A stretch of 64,000 bases of DNA from Saccharimonas sp963530635. Its GTDB lineage: Bacteria; Patescibacteriota; Saccharimonadia; Saccharimonadales; Saccharimonadaceae. Below, piece by piece: positions 8,493-15,447 of the stretch. The notes below the pieces were generated by a model. That model did not search any database. It saw only the letters and a list, made by a program, of their open reading frames with translations, and was not told the origin of the DNA. Location: the NCBI GenBank assembly GCA_963530635.1, contig CAUSEJ010000001.1, forward strand, positions 744,001 to 808,000. The letters run 5' to 3'. Every line of letters starts with the position of its first letter. The first letter of the stretch is position 1. The translations under genes were made by a program, and so were the position numbers.

Positions 8493-9155
8493 TTATTGCT
8501 GCAGTTTTTGCTTATAGTAAAAGGCGTTTGCCTCGATCTCTTCCACTGTGTCTGGGAATTGCTGCCCAAGTTGGGTGCGACTAAGTTTTAGTACAGCATC
8601 TTGTGGGCTGAGCTCAGATGCAGCCAGAGCTTGGCGCACATATTCGCGAATATGCCAATACTGCTGGCCATCCTTGATAAGCTGCTCCCTTGGTGCACTG
8701 AGTGCACCAACCATCATGCCTGTGGCAGTGCGGCTCGCTTTTTTGAATATAGCGATGCCGACGGCAACAACCAGCAGCCACAGCCCAATAAGCAATACGA
8801 TGGCGCTTTGCTTGGGATTGCAGATAGCCACCAACACAAGCGCACCAGTTATACCAACGGCGATCTTATGCCGCTGCACGAAGCTCTTCCGCTCCCCTGG
8901 CTGCTGCGCGGCCTTCGCATTGGAATCGAGCTCGGTAGGAAAGGGATATGATATCTCACTCAGCGCGCCACGCGCAATAATGTGCGAAATATCGTCGCGG
9001 ACAATTGGGTCAAAATGCTCTATGCGATAGTCATCCTGCAGTTTCTTAGTCGATCCATCAATAATATCAACTGCCATAGCAACACCGGTCTGAGCTGCCA
9101 TATCCCCCAGCGTTACACCAGCCCCAATGCCAAACGAATTTTTGAACCATCCCAT
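8493..9155 (-). CDS. Membrane protein of unknown function
   Basis: A 220-residue protein. I chose the ATG at 9155 (MGWFKNSFGIG) because AAGGAG lies about 8 bases upstream. The N-terminal part is soluble (about 1-90), followed by two adjacent membrane segments at about 96-145 (IAVGITGALVLVAIC and VLLIGLWLLVVAVGIAIF). The C-terminal region is predicted helical (residues 160-220) and contains REYVRQALAASELSPQDAV, a short regulatory-looking helical region. No family is recognised. It is the first gene of an operon with the cupin gene. Confidence 0.75.
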   Translation of the reverse strand: MGWFKNSFGIGAGVTLGDMAAQTGVAMAVDIIDGSTKKLQDDYRIEHFDPIVRDDISHIIARGALSEISYPFPTELDSNAKAAQQPGERKSFVQRHKIAVGITGALVLVAICNPKQSAIVLLIGLWLLVVAVGIAIFKKASRTATGMMVGALSAPREQLIKDGQQYWHIREYVRQALAASELSPQDAVLKLSRTQLGQQFPDTVEEIEANAFYYKQKLQQ

Positions 9156-9315
9156 AATCACGCTCCTTCTCTTGTATCCACCCACGGTCGATTGATGGGC
9201 AAACCTTTTCTTATCACAGAATAGCTGATGTAATTACATATTGCAAGGTATATGGGAGTAGCCGACGCAGTCATACCACGGAAGGGCTTGACATTCGGCT
9301 ATCTGCAGATTGCCG

Positions 9316-10059
9316 TTAGTCTTCTCGCATCATTGCCAGCACCGCAAACCGCCCACCAGTGTCACCCGCTGCGTGCGAGAAGTAGTTGGGGTTTGTTACT
9401 GTATCGACAGGCGAGATGTGGATATTGCGCGGCGCAATGCCCGCGCGCTGGCACGCAGCAGCATTAAAGCCCTGCAAGTCAAGATGGATACCATCAGCTT
9501 CGTGCGAGCAAAAGGGCTGCCAAGCTGGGTCAGCCATTTGGTCGAAATACTGCATCACATAGCTCTGCCGCTGCGCGCTTGGGCTCATCCAGACAATGAT
9601 ATCCTCTGCCCGAGAGCCTTCGTGGACGAGGCGATCAATTGTCCGAACAAGCAGTGGTGAGAGTGTCGAATGCCGCCCCAGGTGCAATAGCGCGAGCACC
9701 CGCTGCACCGGATCATACAGCACCGTCGCCACGCAATCAGCCACCGGCAACAGCAGCCCCACCCCAGGCGAGCGCGTCACGAGGCCATCGGCTACCACCT
9801 CCGCAGTGTGGCGAGTCGTCGCGCCGCTATCGACCTCGCAGAGCTGGTCATAGCTGCGGCCTGCGCCATAGACAACCCGTTGATACGCCACCTCTGTATA
9901 TGCGACCCCACTCGCCTGGCAAAAGACCTGTCGGTGCGCCACCACCTGCGGGTGATGTGTTTCACCTAGCGTGCGGTTGAGCATTGTGCCATCACTACGC
10001 GACGACACGCTAACGAGGAGTTCTGGTGGGAAGCAGGTAGGCTGATCTTGTCTAATCAT
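9316..10059 (-). CDS. YfiH/YlmD-like protein (multicopper polyphenol oxidase family)
   Basis: A 247-residue protein of the DUF152/YfiH family (purine nucleoside phosphorylase or laccase-like fold). It has the central PVADCVATVLYDP motif with the conserved Cys, a His in LLHLGRHST where most members have HAGWRG, and the C-terminal NYFSHAAGDTGGRFA corresponding to the family's F-F-S-x-R-R-x-G-x-T-G-R-F-A. The metal-binding His and Cys are kept, but the loop around the first His is unusual. Well-studied members act on nucleosides, and the family often sits near cell-division or wall genes. The gene starts 14 bases from the divergent IMPase gene. Confidence 0.8.
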   Translation of the reverse strand: MIRQDQPTCFPPELLVSVSSRSDGTMLNRTLGETHHPQVVAHRQVFCQASGVAYTEVAYQRVVYGAGRSYDQLCEVDSGATTRHTAEVVADGLVTRSPGVGLLLPVADCVATVLYDPVQRVLALLHLGRHSTLSPLLVRTIDRLVHEGSRAEDIIVWMSPSAQRQSYVMQYFDQMADPAWQPFCSHEADGIHLDLQGFNAAACQRAGIAPRNIHISPVDTVTNPNYFSHAAGDTGGRFAVLAMMRED

Positions 10060-10073
10060 ATATACTATATATC
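10060..10073. promoter_or_regulatory. 14-base bidirectional promoter
   Basis: Only 14 bases separate the ATG of the minus gene (10059) from the ATG of the plus gene (10074), and they are nearly all A/T. They contain TATACT (10061-10066, plus) and TATAGT (10064-10069, minus), which overlap each other. Each lies a few bases from its start codon, so both mRNAs are predicted to be leaderless, with the -35 regions inside the opposite coding sequence. Confidence 0.6.
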
Positions 10074-10874
10074 ATGTCATTTCATCGTGAAGCAACATTT
10101 TTTTCAGTTATTGCACCAGAGATTTTAGCAATACATCAATCCACTCATCAAGCCAATCATATCTACACCATCAAAGCACACCCCAATGATACAACGACCG
10201 ACTTAGATATCGCCATTGAGCGGCAGATAGTCAAAACGATTCATCAATATTTTCCGAGCGATAAAATCCTCAGTGAAGAAGAACATGCAGACACTACAAG
10301 AGGCAATGGACGTGTCTGGATTATTGATCCATTATGCGGAACGAACAATCTTAGCCGTCATATCTATCTGTACTGCACTAATATTGCACTTGCAATCGAC
10401 GGTCACTTGGTTGCAAGCTGTGTGATTAACTTTATGGACAGCAACTATTACTGGTCAGTTGGTGCTGGTGTGTTTGAAGGTAACCAACCATTCGTTCCTA
10501 CTCCGGCGCTACCTGGAACAACCATCGATGTCGATCTTGGCACGACCGCCAAATTGCCACTAGCCATGAAACAAAAGCATATTCAGATTATTTCATACCT
10601 GCAGCAACATACAGACTATATGCTTTTATCACTCAATAGTTCGCTTGCAAGCCTGTTTGTTGCTCTGGGAAGGCTCGATGGCATTATCAATATTCAAACA
10701 AACCCCTGGGACGTCTGTGCAAGCTCTTTTCTTGCACAACAGCTCGGCTGTGCTGTGTGCGCATTAGATGGTTCACCATGGACAATAGATTCACCAGGCT
10801 ATATTTTTGCCCGTACTGACTCTATCAAGCATACACTCATTACAGCTTGCCGTGCTGTCGCCAAGCATTCATAA
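10074..10874 (+). CDS. Inositol monophosphatase-family protein with altered metal site
   Basis: A 266-residue protein of the IMPase/SuhB/CysQ fold. It keeps T-D-L-D-I-x3-E near residue 43, the SEEE element near 69, WIIDP near 87 and the C-terminal WDVCASSFLAQQLG near 207. In the signature D-P-x-D-G-T the second Asp is replaced by Cys (DPLCGTNN), and the following Thr by Asn. That Asp binds a catalytic Mg2+ in the family, so activity may be reduced or changed. The 3' end overlaps the convergent rsmA by 35 bases. The start is fixed by the tiny shared promoter. Confidence 0.8.
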   Translation: MSFHREATFFSVIAPEILAIHQSTHQANHIYTIKAHPNDTTTDLDIAIERQIVKTIHQYFPSDKILSEEEHADTTRGNGRVWIIDPLCGTNNLSRHIYLYCTNIALAIDGHLVASCVINFMDSNYYWSVGAGVFEGNQPFVPTPALPGTTIDVDLGTTAKLPLAMKQKHIQIISYLQQHTDYMLLSLNSSLASLFVALGRLDGIINIQTNPWDVCASSFLAQQLGCAVCALDGSPWTIDSPGYIFARTDSIKHTLITACRAVAKHS

Positions 10875-11631
10875 TTTGTAGCCACTGGGCAATCGACACA
10901 TCCTCTGCCCGCCAGTCTGACGATATACCAGCGTGTTGCAGCATCGTCTCGATTTCTGTCTTATCTAGTGCAAGGCCCGCCGCAAGTGCACTGCGCAGCT
11001 TCTTGCGCTTAGCTACAAAGCCCGCCCGTACCACGCGGAAGAAATCTTTTTCGTCCGCTGGCGACACGAGAGGCTGAGTGCGCGTCTCAAGCACCACCAC
11101 CTGCGAATCCACCTTGGGTGGCGGCACGAAGAACTGGCGCGGCACCACTGGGCCAAGCGTCGCCTCAGCATAGAGCTGAGCGCTCACTCCCAACAGGCTC
11201 ATTGCACCGGGCTCAGCGGCAATTCGCTCAGCCACTTCCTTCTGCACCAGCAGCACTGTGCGGCGCGGCTTATTCTCCGCTGTCAGCAGCTTTTGGACAA
11301 TCTTGCTCGTAATGTAATACGGCACATTTGCTACCACGACATAGTCAGCAGGAAGCCGACTAAGGTCAAACTGCAGAATATCCTCATGTACGACTGTTAA
11401 TTGCTTGCCAGGGAATTGTCCCGGTAGTTTGCGCGCGAGGTCGGCGTCGTACTCTACCGCGGTTACCCTGCCCGCCCGAGCAAGGAGCCGACTTGTCAAT
11501 GTGCCAAGTCCAGGACCAATCTCCAATACTGTATCGTCAGGGGTTAGTGCCGCTGCATCGGCAATCTCCGCTAGCATGTCCGGGTCTTTGAGCCAATGCT
11601 GCCCTAGAGATTTTTTGTTTTGTAATGCCAT
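10840..11631 (-). CDS. rsmA: 16S rRNA (adenine1518-N6/adenine1519-N6)-dimethyltransferase
   Basis: A 263-residue RsmA/KsgA protein, normal length. It opens with KKSLGQHWLKDP, followed by the SAM-binding EIGPGLGTLTSRLL (residues about 37-50), AVEYD (motif II) and NVPYYI (the catalytic NLPY motif, here NVPY). The C-terminal domain has FFVPPPKVDSQVVVL and AGFVAKRKKLRSAL. The enzyme dimethylates two adenines near the 3' end of 16S rRNA during ribosome maturation. TATAAT lies 6 bases before the ATG, predicting a leaderless mRNA. The 3' end overlaps the IMPase gene tail to tail. Confidence 0.95.
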   Translation of the reverse strand: MALQNKKSLGQHWLKDPDMLAEIADAAALTPDDTVLEIGPGLGTLTSRLLARAGRVTAVEYDADLARKLPGQFPGKQLTVVHEDILQFDLSRLPADYVVVANVPYYITSKIVQKLLTAENKPRRTVLLVQKEVAERIAAEPGAMSLLGVSAQLYAEATLGPVVPRQFFVPPPKVDSQVVVLETRTQPLVSPADEKDFFRVVRAGFVAKRKKLRSALAAGLALDKTEIETMLQHAGISSDWRAEDVSIAQWLQIMNAWRQHGKL

Positions 11632-11637
11632 GGTTGT

Positions 11638-11643
11638 ATTATA
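11638..11643 (-). promoter_or_regulatory. -10 element of rsmA
   Basis: A perfect TATAAT on the minus strand, 6 bases upstream of the rsmA ATG at 11631. The expected transcription start falls on or next to the start codon. Confidence 0.65.
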
Positions 11644-11758
11644 CCAGGGTTAGCGATAGTATGCGCTGCGTGAGTTTCTTATACTGCCGCTAGACTACTC
11701 TCAGTTTTTGTCATTTTCTCACCTAATTATCTACAACTATGAAGAGAGAAAGGACAGT

Positions 11759-12805
11759 CTATTTGCCGTCCGCCTTCGTCCAATCTGTCGCGAGGTCGAA
11801 GCCGTGCGGATGCTTAGTAGCAAAGCTTCCGGTATCGTACACTTTGCCTGGACCCATGCTTGTTTCAACTACCGAGCAGCGTGGGTAGTTGCTATAATTC
11901 GCCGCCACGAGGATGTAGCCGTCTTTATCGACCTTGGCACCATCGCCGCGAATAGTGTAAGCGCCACCACCACAGTTATGCATTGCGACGTTCATCGGCA
12001 AATCGTAGTATGTCTCGCGGTGGCTCACCCCTTTGCTGTCAGTAAAGTGATGCGCACCCTTGCTCTTCGTCAATGGATTCTTAGGCTTGGTCCCAACTAC
12101 TTCTACTTGCGCAATCGGCTGCTTTACCACTGTTTGCGCCGTCAAGCGACGTTGCACCTCAACACCATCCTTCATCTCGACTGTATAGGTTAAGCGGCGA
12201 ATGCCTGGCTGGCCAGCTCGCTTAATTGTTTTGCTACCGATGAACTGCTGCTTATCTTTAATCGTCTCAGTCGCAAATGCAATCGGCTCTTCCGCCGTTA
12301 CTGTATGTGTTGGCGCACGGTGAATCGTCATCATCTCACTTGGCCCGTCCAGTGCGATGTTGCCAGGTGTCTGAAAACTGACTCTATCCTCGCGGTAGAG
12401 TACCATACCAGCCGCCTTGGCAATATCCTGCGGCGTTTGTGCTGCGGTAAGCACACGAGAACGTTTCTTGCCATCTATTACAGTGACTAACCGAGCACGC
12501 TGGATTGTCACTATTGGTGCTGCCTGCGCAAGCGACGCATCAAGATGAGGCGAGACAGAATCATGCGAGGCATCGATCTTCATACCTGAGGTAGCGATGA
12601 GCTCCCGCACAGACGAAGCAGTCGAGTACACAGCACGCTCTCGACCATTCTCTACTACAGTAACAAGTCGAGCTGGCACCGCTGCTGGGCTCTGAGCCGA
12701 AGCATAGCCTGCCACGGCAAGGCCGCTTATGGAGCTCAGCCCCAGCAAGCAGGCAATCATTGGTTGACGATGCTGCCATAGATGATAGAGACTCTTCGTA
12801 ATCAT
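11759..12805 (-). CDS. Cell-wall protein: DUF348 x2, G5 and 3D-like domain
   Basis: A 348-residue exported protein. A membrane or signal segment lies at about 16-37 (IACLLGLSSISGLAVAG followed by YASAQS). It is followed by two DUF348-like repeats (about 43-100 and 102-165), a G5 domain (about 168-240, with EEPIAF...TVVKQPIAQVEVVGTK) and a C-terminal domain of about 100 residues ending GKVYDTGSF...HGFDLATDW. That ending resembles the 3D (MltA-type) beta-barrel of YabE-like proteins. Such proteins bind or cleave peptidoglycan outside the cell. The gene follows the related Rpf-domain gene by 21 bases in the same operon, and both share the DUF348-G5 backbone. Confidence 0.85.
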   Translation of the reverse strand: MITKSLYHLWQHRQPMIACLLGLSSISGLAVAGYASAQSPAAVPARLVTVVENGRERAVYSTASSVRELIATSGMKIDASHDSVSPHLDASLAQAAPIVTIQRARLVTVIDGKKRSRVLTAAQTPQDIAKAAGMVLYREDRVSFQTPGNIALDGPSEMMTIHRAPTHTVTAEEPIAFATETIKDKQQFIGSKTIKRAGQPGIRRLTYTVEMKDGVEVQRRLTAQTVVKQPIAQVEVVGTKPKNPLTKSKGAHHFTDSKGVSHRETYYDLPMNVAMHNCGGGAYTIRGDGAKVDKDGYILVAANYSNYPRCSVVETSMGPGKVYDTGSFATKHPHGFDLATDWTKADGK

Positions 12806-12826
12806 CTCGTTCTCTTAGCTAGGCTG

Positions 12827-13996
12827 CTAGCGGTAGATGTCTTGCAGCCCCATCTTATTCTTACATGTTGGCCAGGGTTGCCAGCCACGACGCTGGTACG
12901 TTTCCCAGGCTTTTTGATCTTGGACCTCTGGTGGTGCTTCCGCTGCATTGGCATAGCCACCAAAGCCACCCCAGGTCTTGATGTCGAATTGGTACGCACC
13001 GTAGTAACCATTGCCAGTGTTGGAGGTATAACCCCCTTCACAGCTACGCAGTTTTGCTAGTGCCCCCGCAAAGTCACCACTAAAGGTAGTATCGACCGAC
13101 TTCTTCTTCGTCCCAACGATCTCGACCCGGTTGACTGGCTCTTGCGTTACCACACTGCTGAGCTGCTTGCGCGACTCTTCGCGGCCATTCTTCATAATAA
13201 TCTCGTATGTCACGGCCTTCTTGCCTTTTTTGCCCTCGGTCTTGACTTCTTTTTTGCCACGCTCGCGGTCGGCATCTTTAATCTCCTCCGTCTTGAAGTC
13301 GACTTCTTCCTCTACTGTGACCGTCTGCTTGCCATTACGCCAGAGCTCTACCGTCATACCAGCCGTTAGTGGCGCGCTAGCTGGCACCGATAGCGTATCA
13401 TCAGCGCCTAGAGTGATTTTCTTAGCCTTAAGCATTGCACCGACCGTCTTCTCCATCGTGTATGCCTGGATGGTTTTGCCATAAAATACGAGCGTAAAGG
13501 GCGTTGCGCGGCGGATTGTCATCACCTCTGCCGCCCCATCAGCAATGATATCGCGTGAGCGAGCCAGCACCGCTTGGTCTTCATCGTGCAGTGGAATACC
13601 TGCCTGCTCTGCAATCTGCTTGCCTGTGCGATAAGCGGTAATAAGCTTCGTATCTGCCCCACCATCGCGAATCACCACTGGCCGCGCTCGATAGATGTTT
13701 ACTTCGTACGAGGCGCTCTCTAGTGGTGTATCAAGCTCAGGCTCAGTGCGGTCTTTGTCGTCAAGCCGCACATTTGCCTCACGCAACGCATCACGTAAGG
13801 TAGTCGCCTTGGTGTAAAACCCGCGCTTGGCCGTGCCTTCGTGCAATGTGATGATATGCTCGCCACTACCTGGCTGGCGCGACGCTGCATGGACGGACGG
13901 AATCCGCCATAGACCAATACCAACCAGTGCAACCATACCAGCGATAGCAAGATTGCGTGGTGAGAGAAATTTCAAAAATGGAATAGACTGTATCAT
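12827..13996 (-). CDS. Resuscitation-promoting-factor-like cell-wall hydrolase
   Basis: A 389-residue exported protein. The ATG at 13996 is used; an in-frame TTG at 14035 is less likely. An N-terminal membrane segment (NLAIAGMVALVGIGLW) is followed by DUF348-like repeats, a G5 domain (about 215-295) and a C-terminal transglycosylase domain of the actinobacterial Rpf type. The last contains LRSCEGGY, NTGNGYYGAYQF and RRGWQPWPTC. The Glu after the first Cys (near residue 320) is the expected catalytic acid, and the two Cys can form the family disulfide. Rpf enzymes cut the glycan of peptidoglycan. In an epibiont the target could be its own wall or the host's; that choice is inference. Confidence 0.9.
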   Translation of the reverse strand: MIQSIPFLKFLSPRNLAIAGMVALVGIGLWRIPSVHAASRQPGSGEHIITLHEGTAKRGFYTKATTLRDALREANVRLDDKDRTEPELDTPLESASYEVNIYRARPVVIRDGGADTKLITAYRTGKQIAEQAGIPLHDEDQAVLARSRDIIADGAAEVMTIRRATPFTLVFYGKTIQAYTMEKTVGAMLKAKKITLGADDTLSVPASAPLTAGMTVELWRNGKQTVTVEEEVDFKTEEIKDADRERGKKEVKTEGKKGKKAVTYEIIMKNGREESRKQLSSVVTQEPVNRVEIVGTKKKSVDTTFSGDFAGALAKLRSCEGGYTSNTGNGYYGAYQFDIKTWGGFGGYANAAEAPPEVQDQKAWETYQRRGWQPWPTCKNKMGLQDIYR

Positions 13997-14115
13997 AATC
14001 TGCGTAGCAATATACGCTACGATGTAGTATAGCAAAATGTGGGTAAAAAAGCTAGTGGATAGCCCGGAAGAACTCTCCTCGAAACCTCACTATATCAGGG
14101 GTCGGAATGCCGCTA

Positions 14116-15408
14116 CTACTTATGCTCAGCAACCAAACTTCGCACCACTGCCGCGTCATTCCACGGTTGGCGCTGGCCATTAATGATACGGAATTGCTCG
14201 TGGCCCATGCCAGTGATAAGAATGGCATCGCCCGCCTGAGCAATAGCGAGCGCCTGGGCAATGGCCTCGCGCCGGTCGGCAATCTCGTTGGTGTAGTTTG
14301 CCCCACCAGCCTGGTGAATGCCGCGCAGGATTGCCTGGCGGATGCCAGCTGGCTCTTCGTTGTAGCTCTCCTCGTCGGTAACGATGATTTGGTCAGCCAG
14401 GCGAGCAGCAATCTCACCCATGATGGGGCGCTTCGCCTTGTCACGATCACCCGTCGCGCCAAACACCAAGATGATACGCTGCTTGGTAATGGCCCGCGCC
14501 GAGGTCAGTAGCTTCTCGAGTGCGTCAGGGGTGTGGGCATAATCGACTACCACATCGTATGGCGTATCCACCGGTACACGCTCGAAGCGCCCTGGCACGC
14601 CAGTGAGGTTAGCCACGCCCCGAGCAATGTCTGCTGGCGCGACGCCCAGCAATTGGCAAGCAGCCGCTGCAGCCGTCATGTTGTAAATATTAAACACTCC
14701 TGGGAGGTGTGTTGTCAGTGGTAGCTTTGTCGCATCATCAATAAGGACTGTTGCACTGCCACCCTCTTTGCGGGTCGCTGCCTGCGTGATGCGGGCTGTG
14801 GCGGCTGCGTCTTGGCCATAGGTAATCTTCTGCTCGCGCGCCGTGTATTTGTCGAAGAATGGAAACCACTCGTCATCACGGTTGAGCACAATAAAGCGCG
14901 GCTTCCGGGCAAAGAGTTTGCCCTTGGCGGCGGCATAGCGCTCCATCGTTTTGTGATAGTCGAGGTGGTCTTGGGTGAGGTTAGTCATGACCGCAACGTC
15001 AATCGGCACGCCATCGAGCTTATGCTGATTAAGGGCGTGGCTGGTAATTTCTAGCACGACGAAGTCCACATTGGCTCGCTTCGCCTCGGCGAAGAACTGC
15101 TGCATCCGCGCGGTAGAGCCGACTGTCGCATTGAGGTCGTTGAGCTGGCGCTGGCCTGCCACCTCGATCAGTGCCGTGGAAAACATTGCGGTGCGGCGAC
15201 CACTGGCTTTAAGGATCTCATTGATGTAGTTAACGGTGGTCGTTTTACCATTCGTGCCCGTCACGGCAATAACGCGCAGATGCTTGGCCGGGTTGCCATA
15301 GCGTGCCGCTACCAGGGCAATGCGGCTCCGCCGATATGCTTCTTCGAGAGTGTGGATCATCGCTGCGGGCAAGAGGCGGCGCAGCTGCTTTACAAGTGTG
15401 TTTTTCAT
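14116..15408 (-). CDS. murE: MurE-like UDP-MurNAc-tripeptide ligase, short N-terminus, atypical specificity loop
   Basis: A 430-residue Mur ligase. The ATP P-loop GTNGKTTT is at 51-58, whereas E. coli MurE has it near 116, so roughly 60 residues of the N-terminal UDP-binding domain are missing. The carbamylated Lys region (YAAAKGKLF), EITSHAL, NLTQDHLDYH and GATGDRDKAKRP are all present. The loop that selects the third amino acid reads TDEESYNEEP instead of the DNPR of diaminopimelate-adding enzymes or the DNPA of Lys-adding enzymes. The enzyme adds the third residue of the stem peptide in the cytoplasm; which residue is unclear. TGCTATACT lies 6 bases before the ATG. Confidence 0.9.
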   Translation of the reverse strand: MKNTLVKQLRRLLPAAMIHTLEEAYRRSRIALVAARYGNPAKHLRVIAVTGTNGKTTTVNYINEILKASGRRTAMFSTALIEVAGQRQLNDLNATVGSTARMQQFFAEAKRANVDFVVLEITSHALNQHKLDGVPIDVAVMTNLTQDHLDYHKTMERYAAAKGKLFARKPRFIVLNRDDEWFPFFDKYTAREQKITYGQDAAATARITQAATRKEGGSATVLIDDATKLPLTTHLPGVFNIYNMTAAAAACQLLGVAPADIARGVANLTGVPGRFERVPVDTPYDVVVDYAHTPDALEKLLTSARAITKQRIILVFGATGDRDKAKRPIMGEIAARLADQIIVTDEESYNEEPAGIRQAILRGIHQAGGANYTNEIADRREAIAQALAIAQAGDAILITGMGHEQFRIINGQRQPWNDAAVVRSLVAEHK

Positions 15409-15414
15409 TTTTTT

Positions 15415-15423
15415 AGTATAGCA
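15415..15423 (-). promoter_or_regulatory. Extended -10 of the murE-like gene
   Basis: TGCTATACT on the minus strand ends 6 bases before the ATG at 15408, with only A residues between. The transcript should begin at or next to the start codon. Confidence 0.65.
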
Positions 15424-15447
15424 TTTTTTGGCCGATGGCGGATAGTT

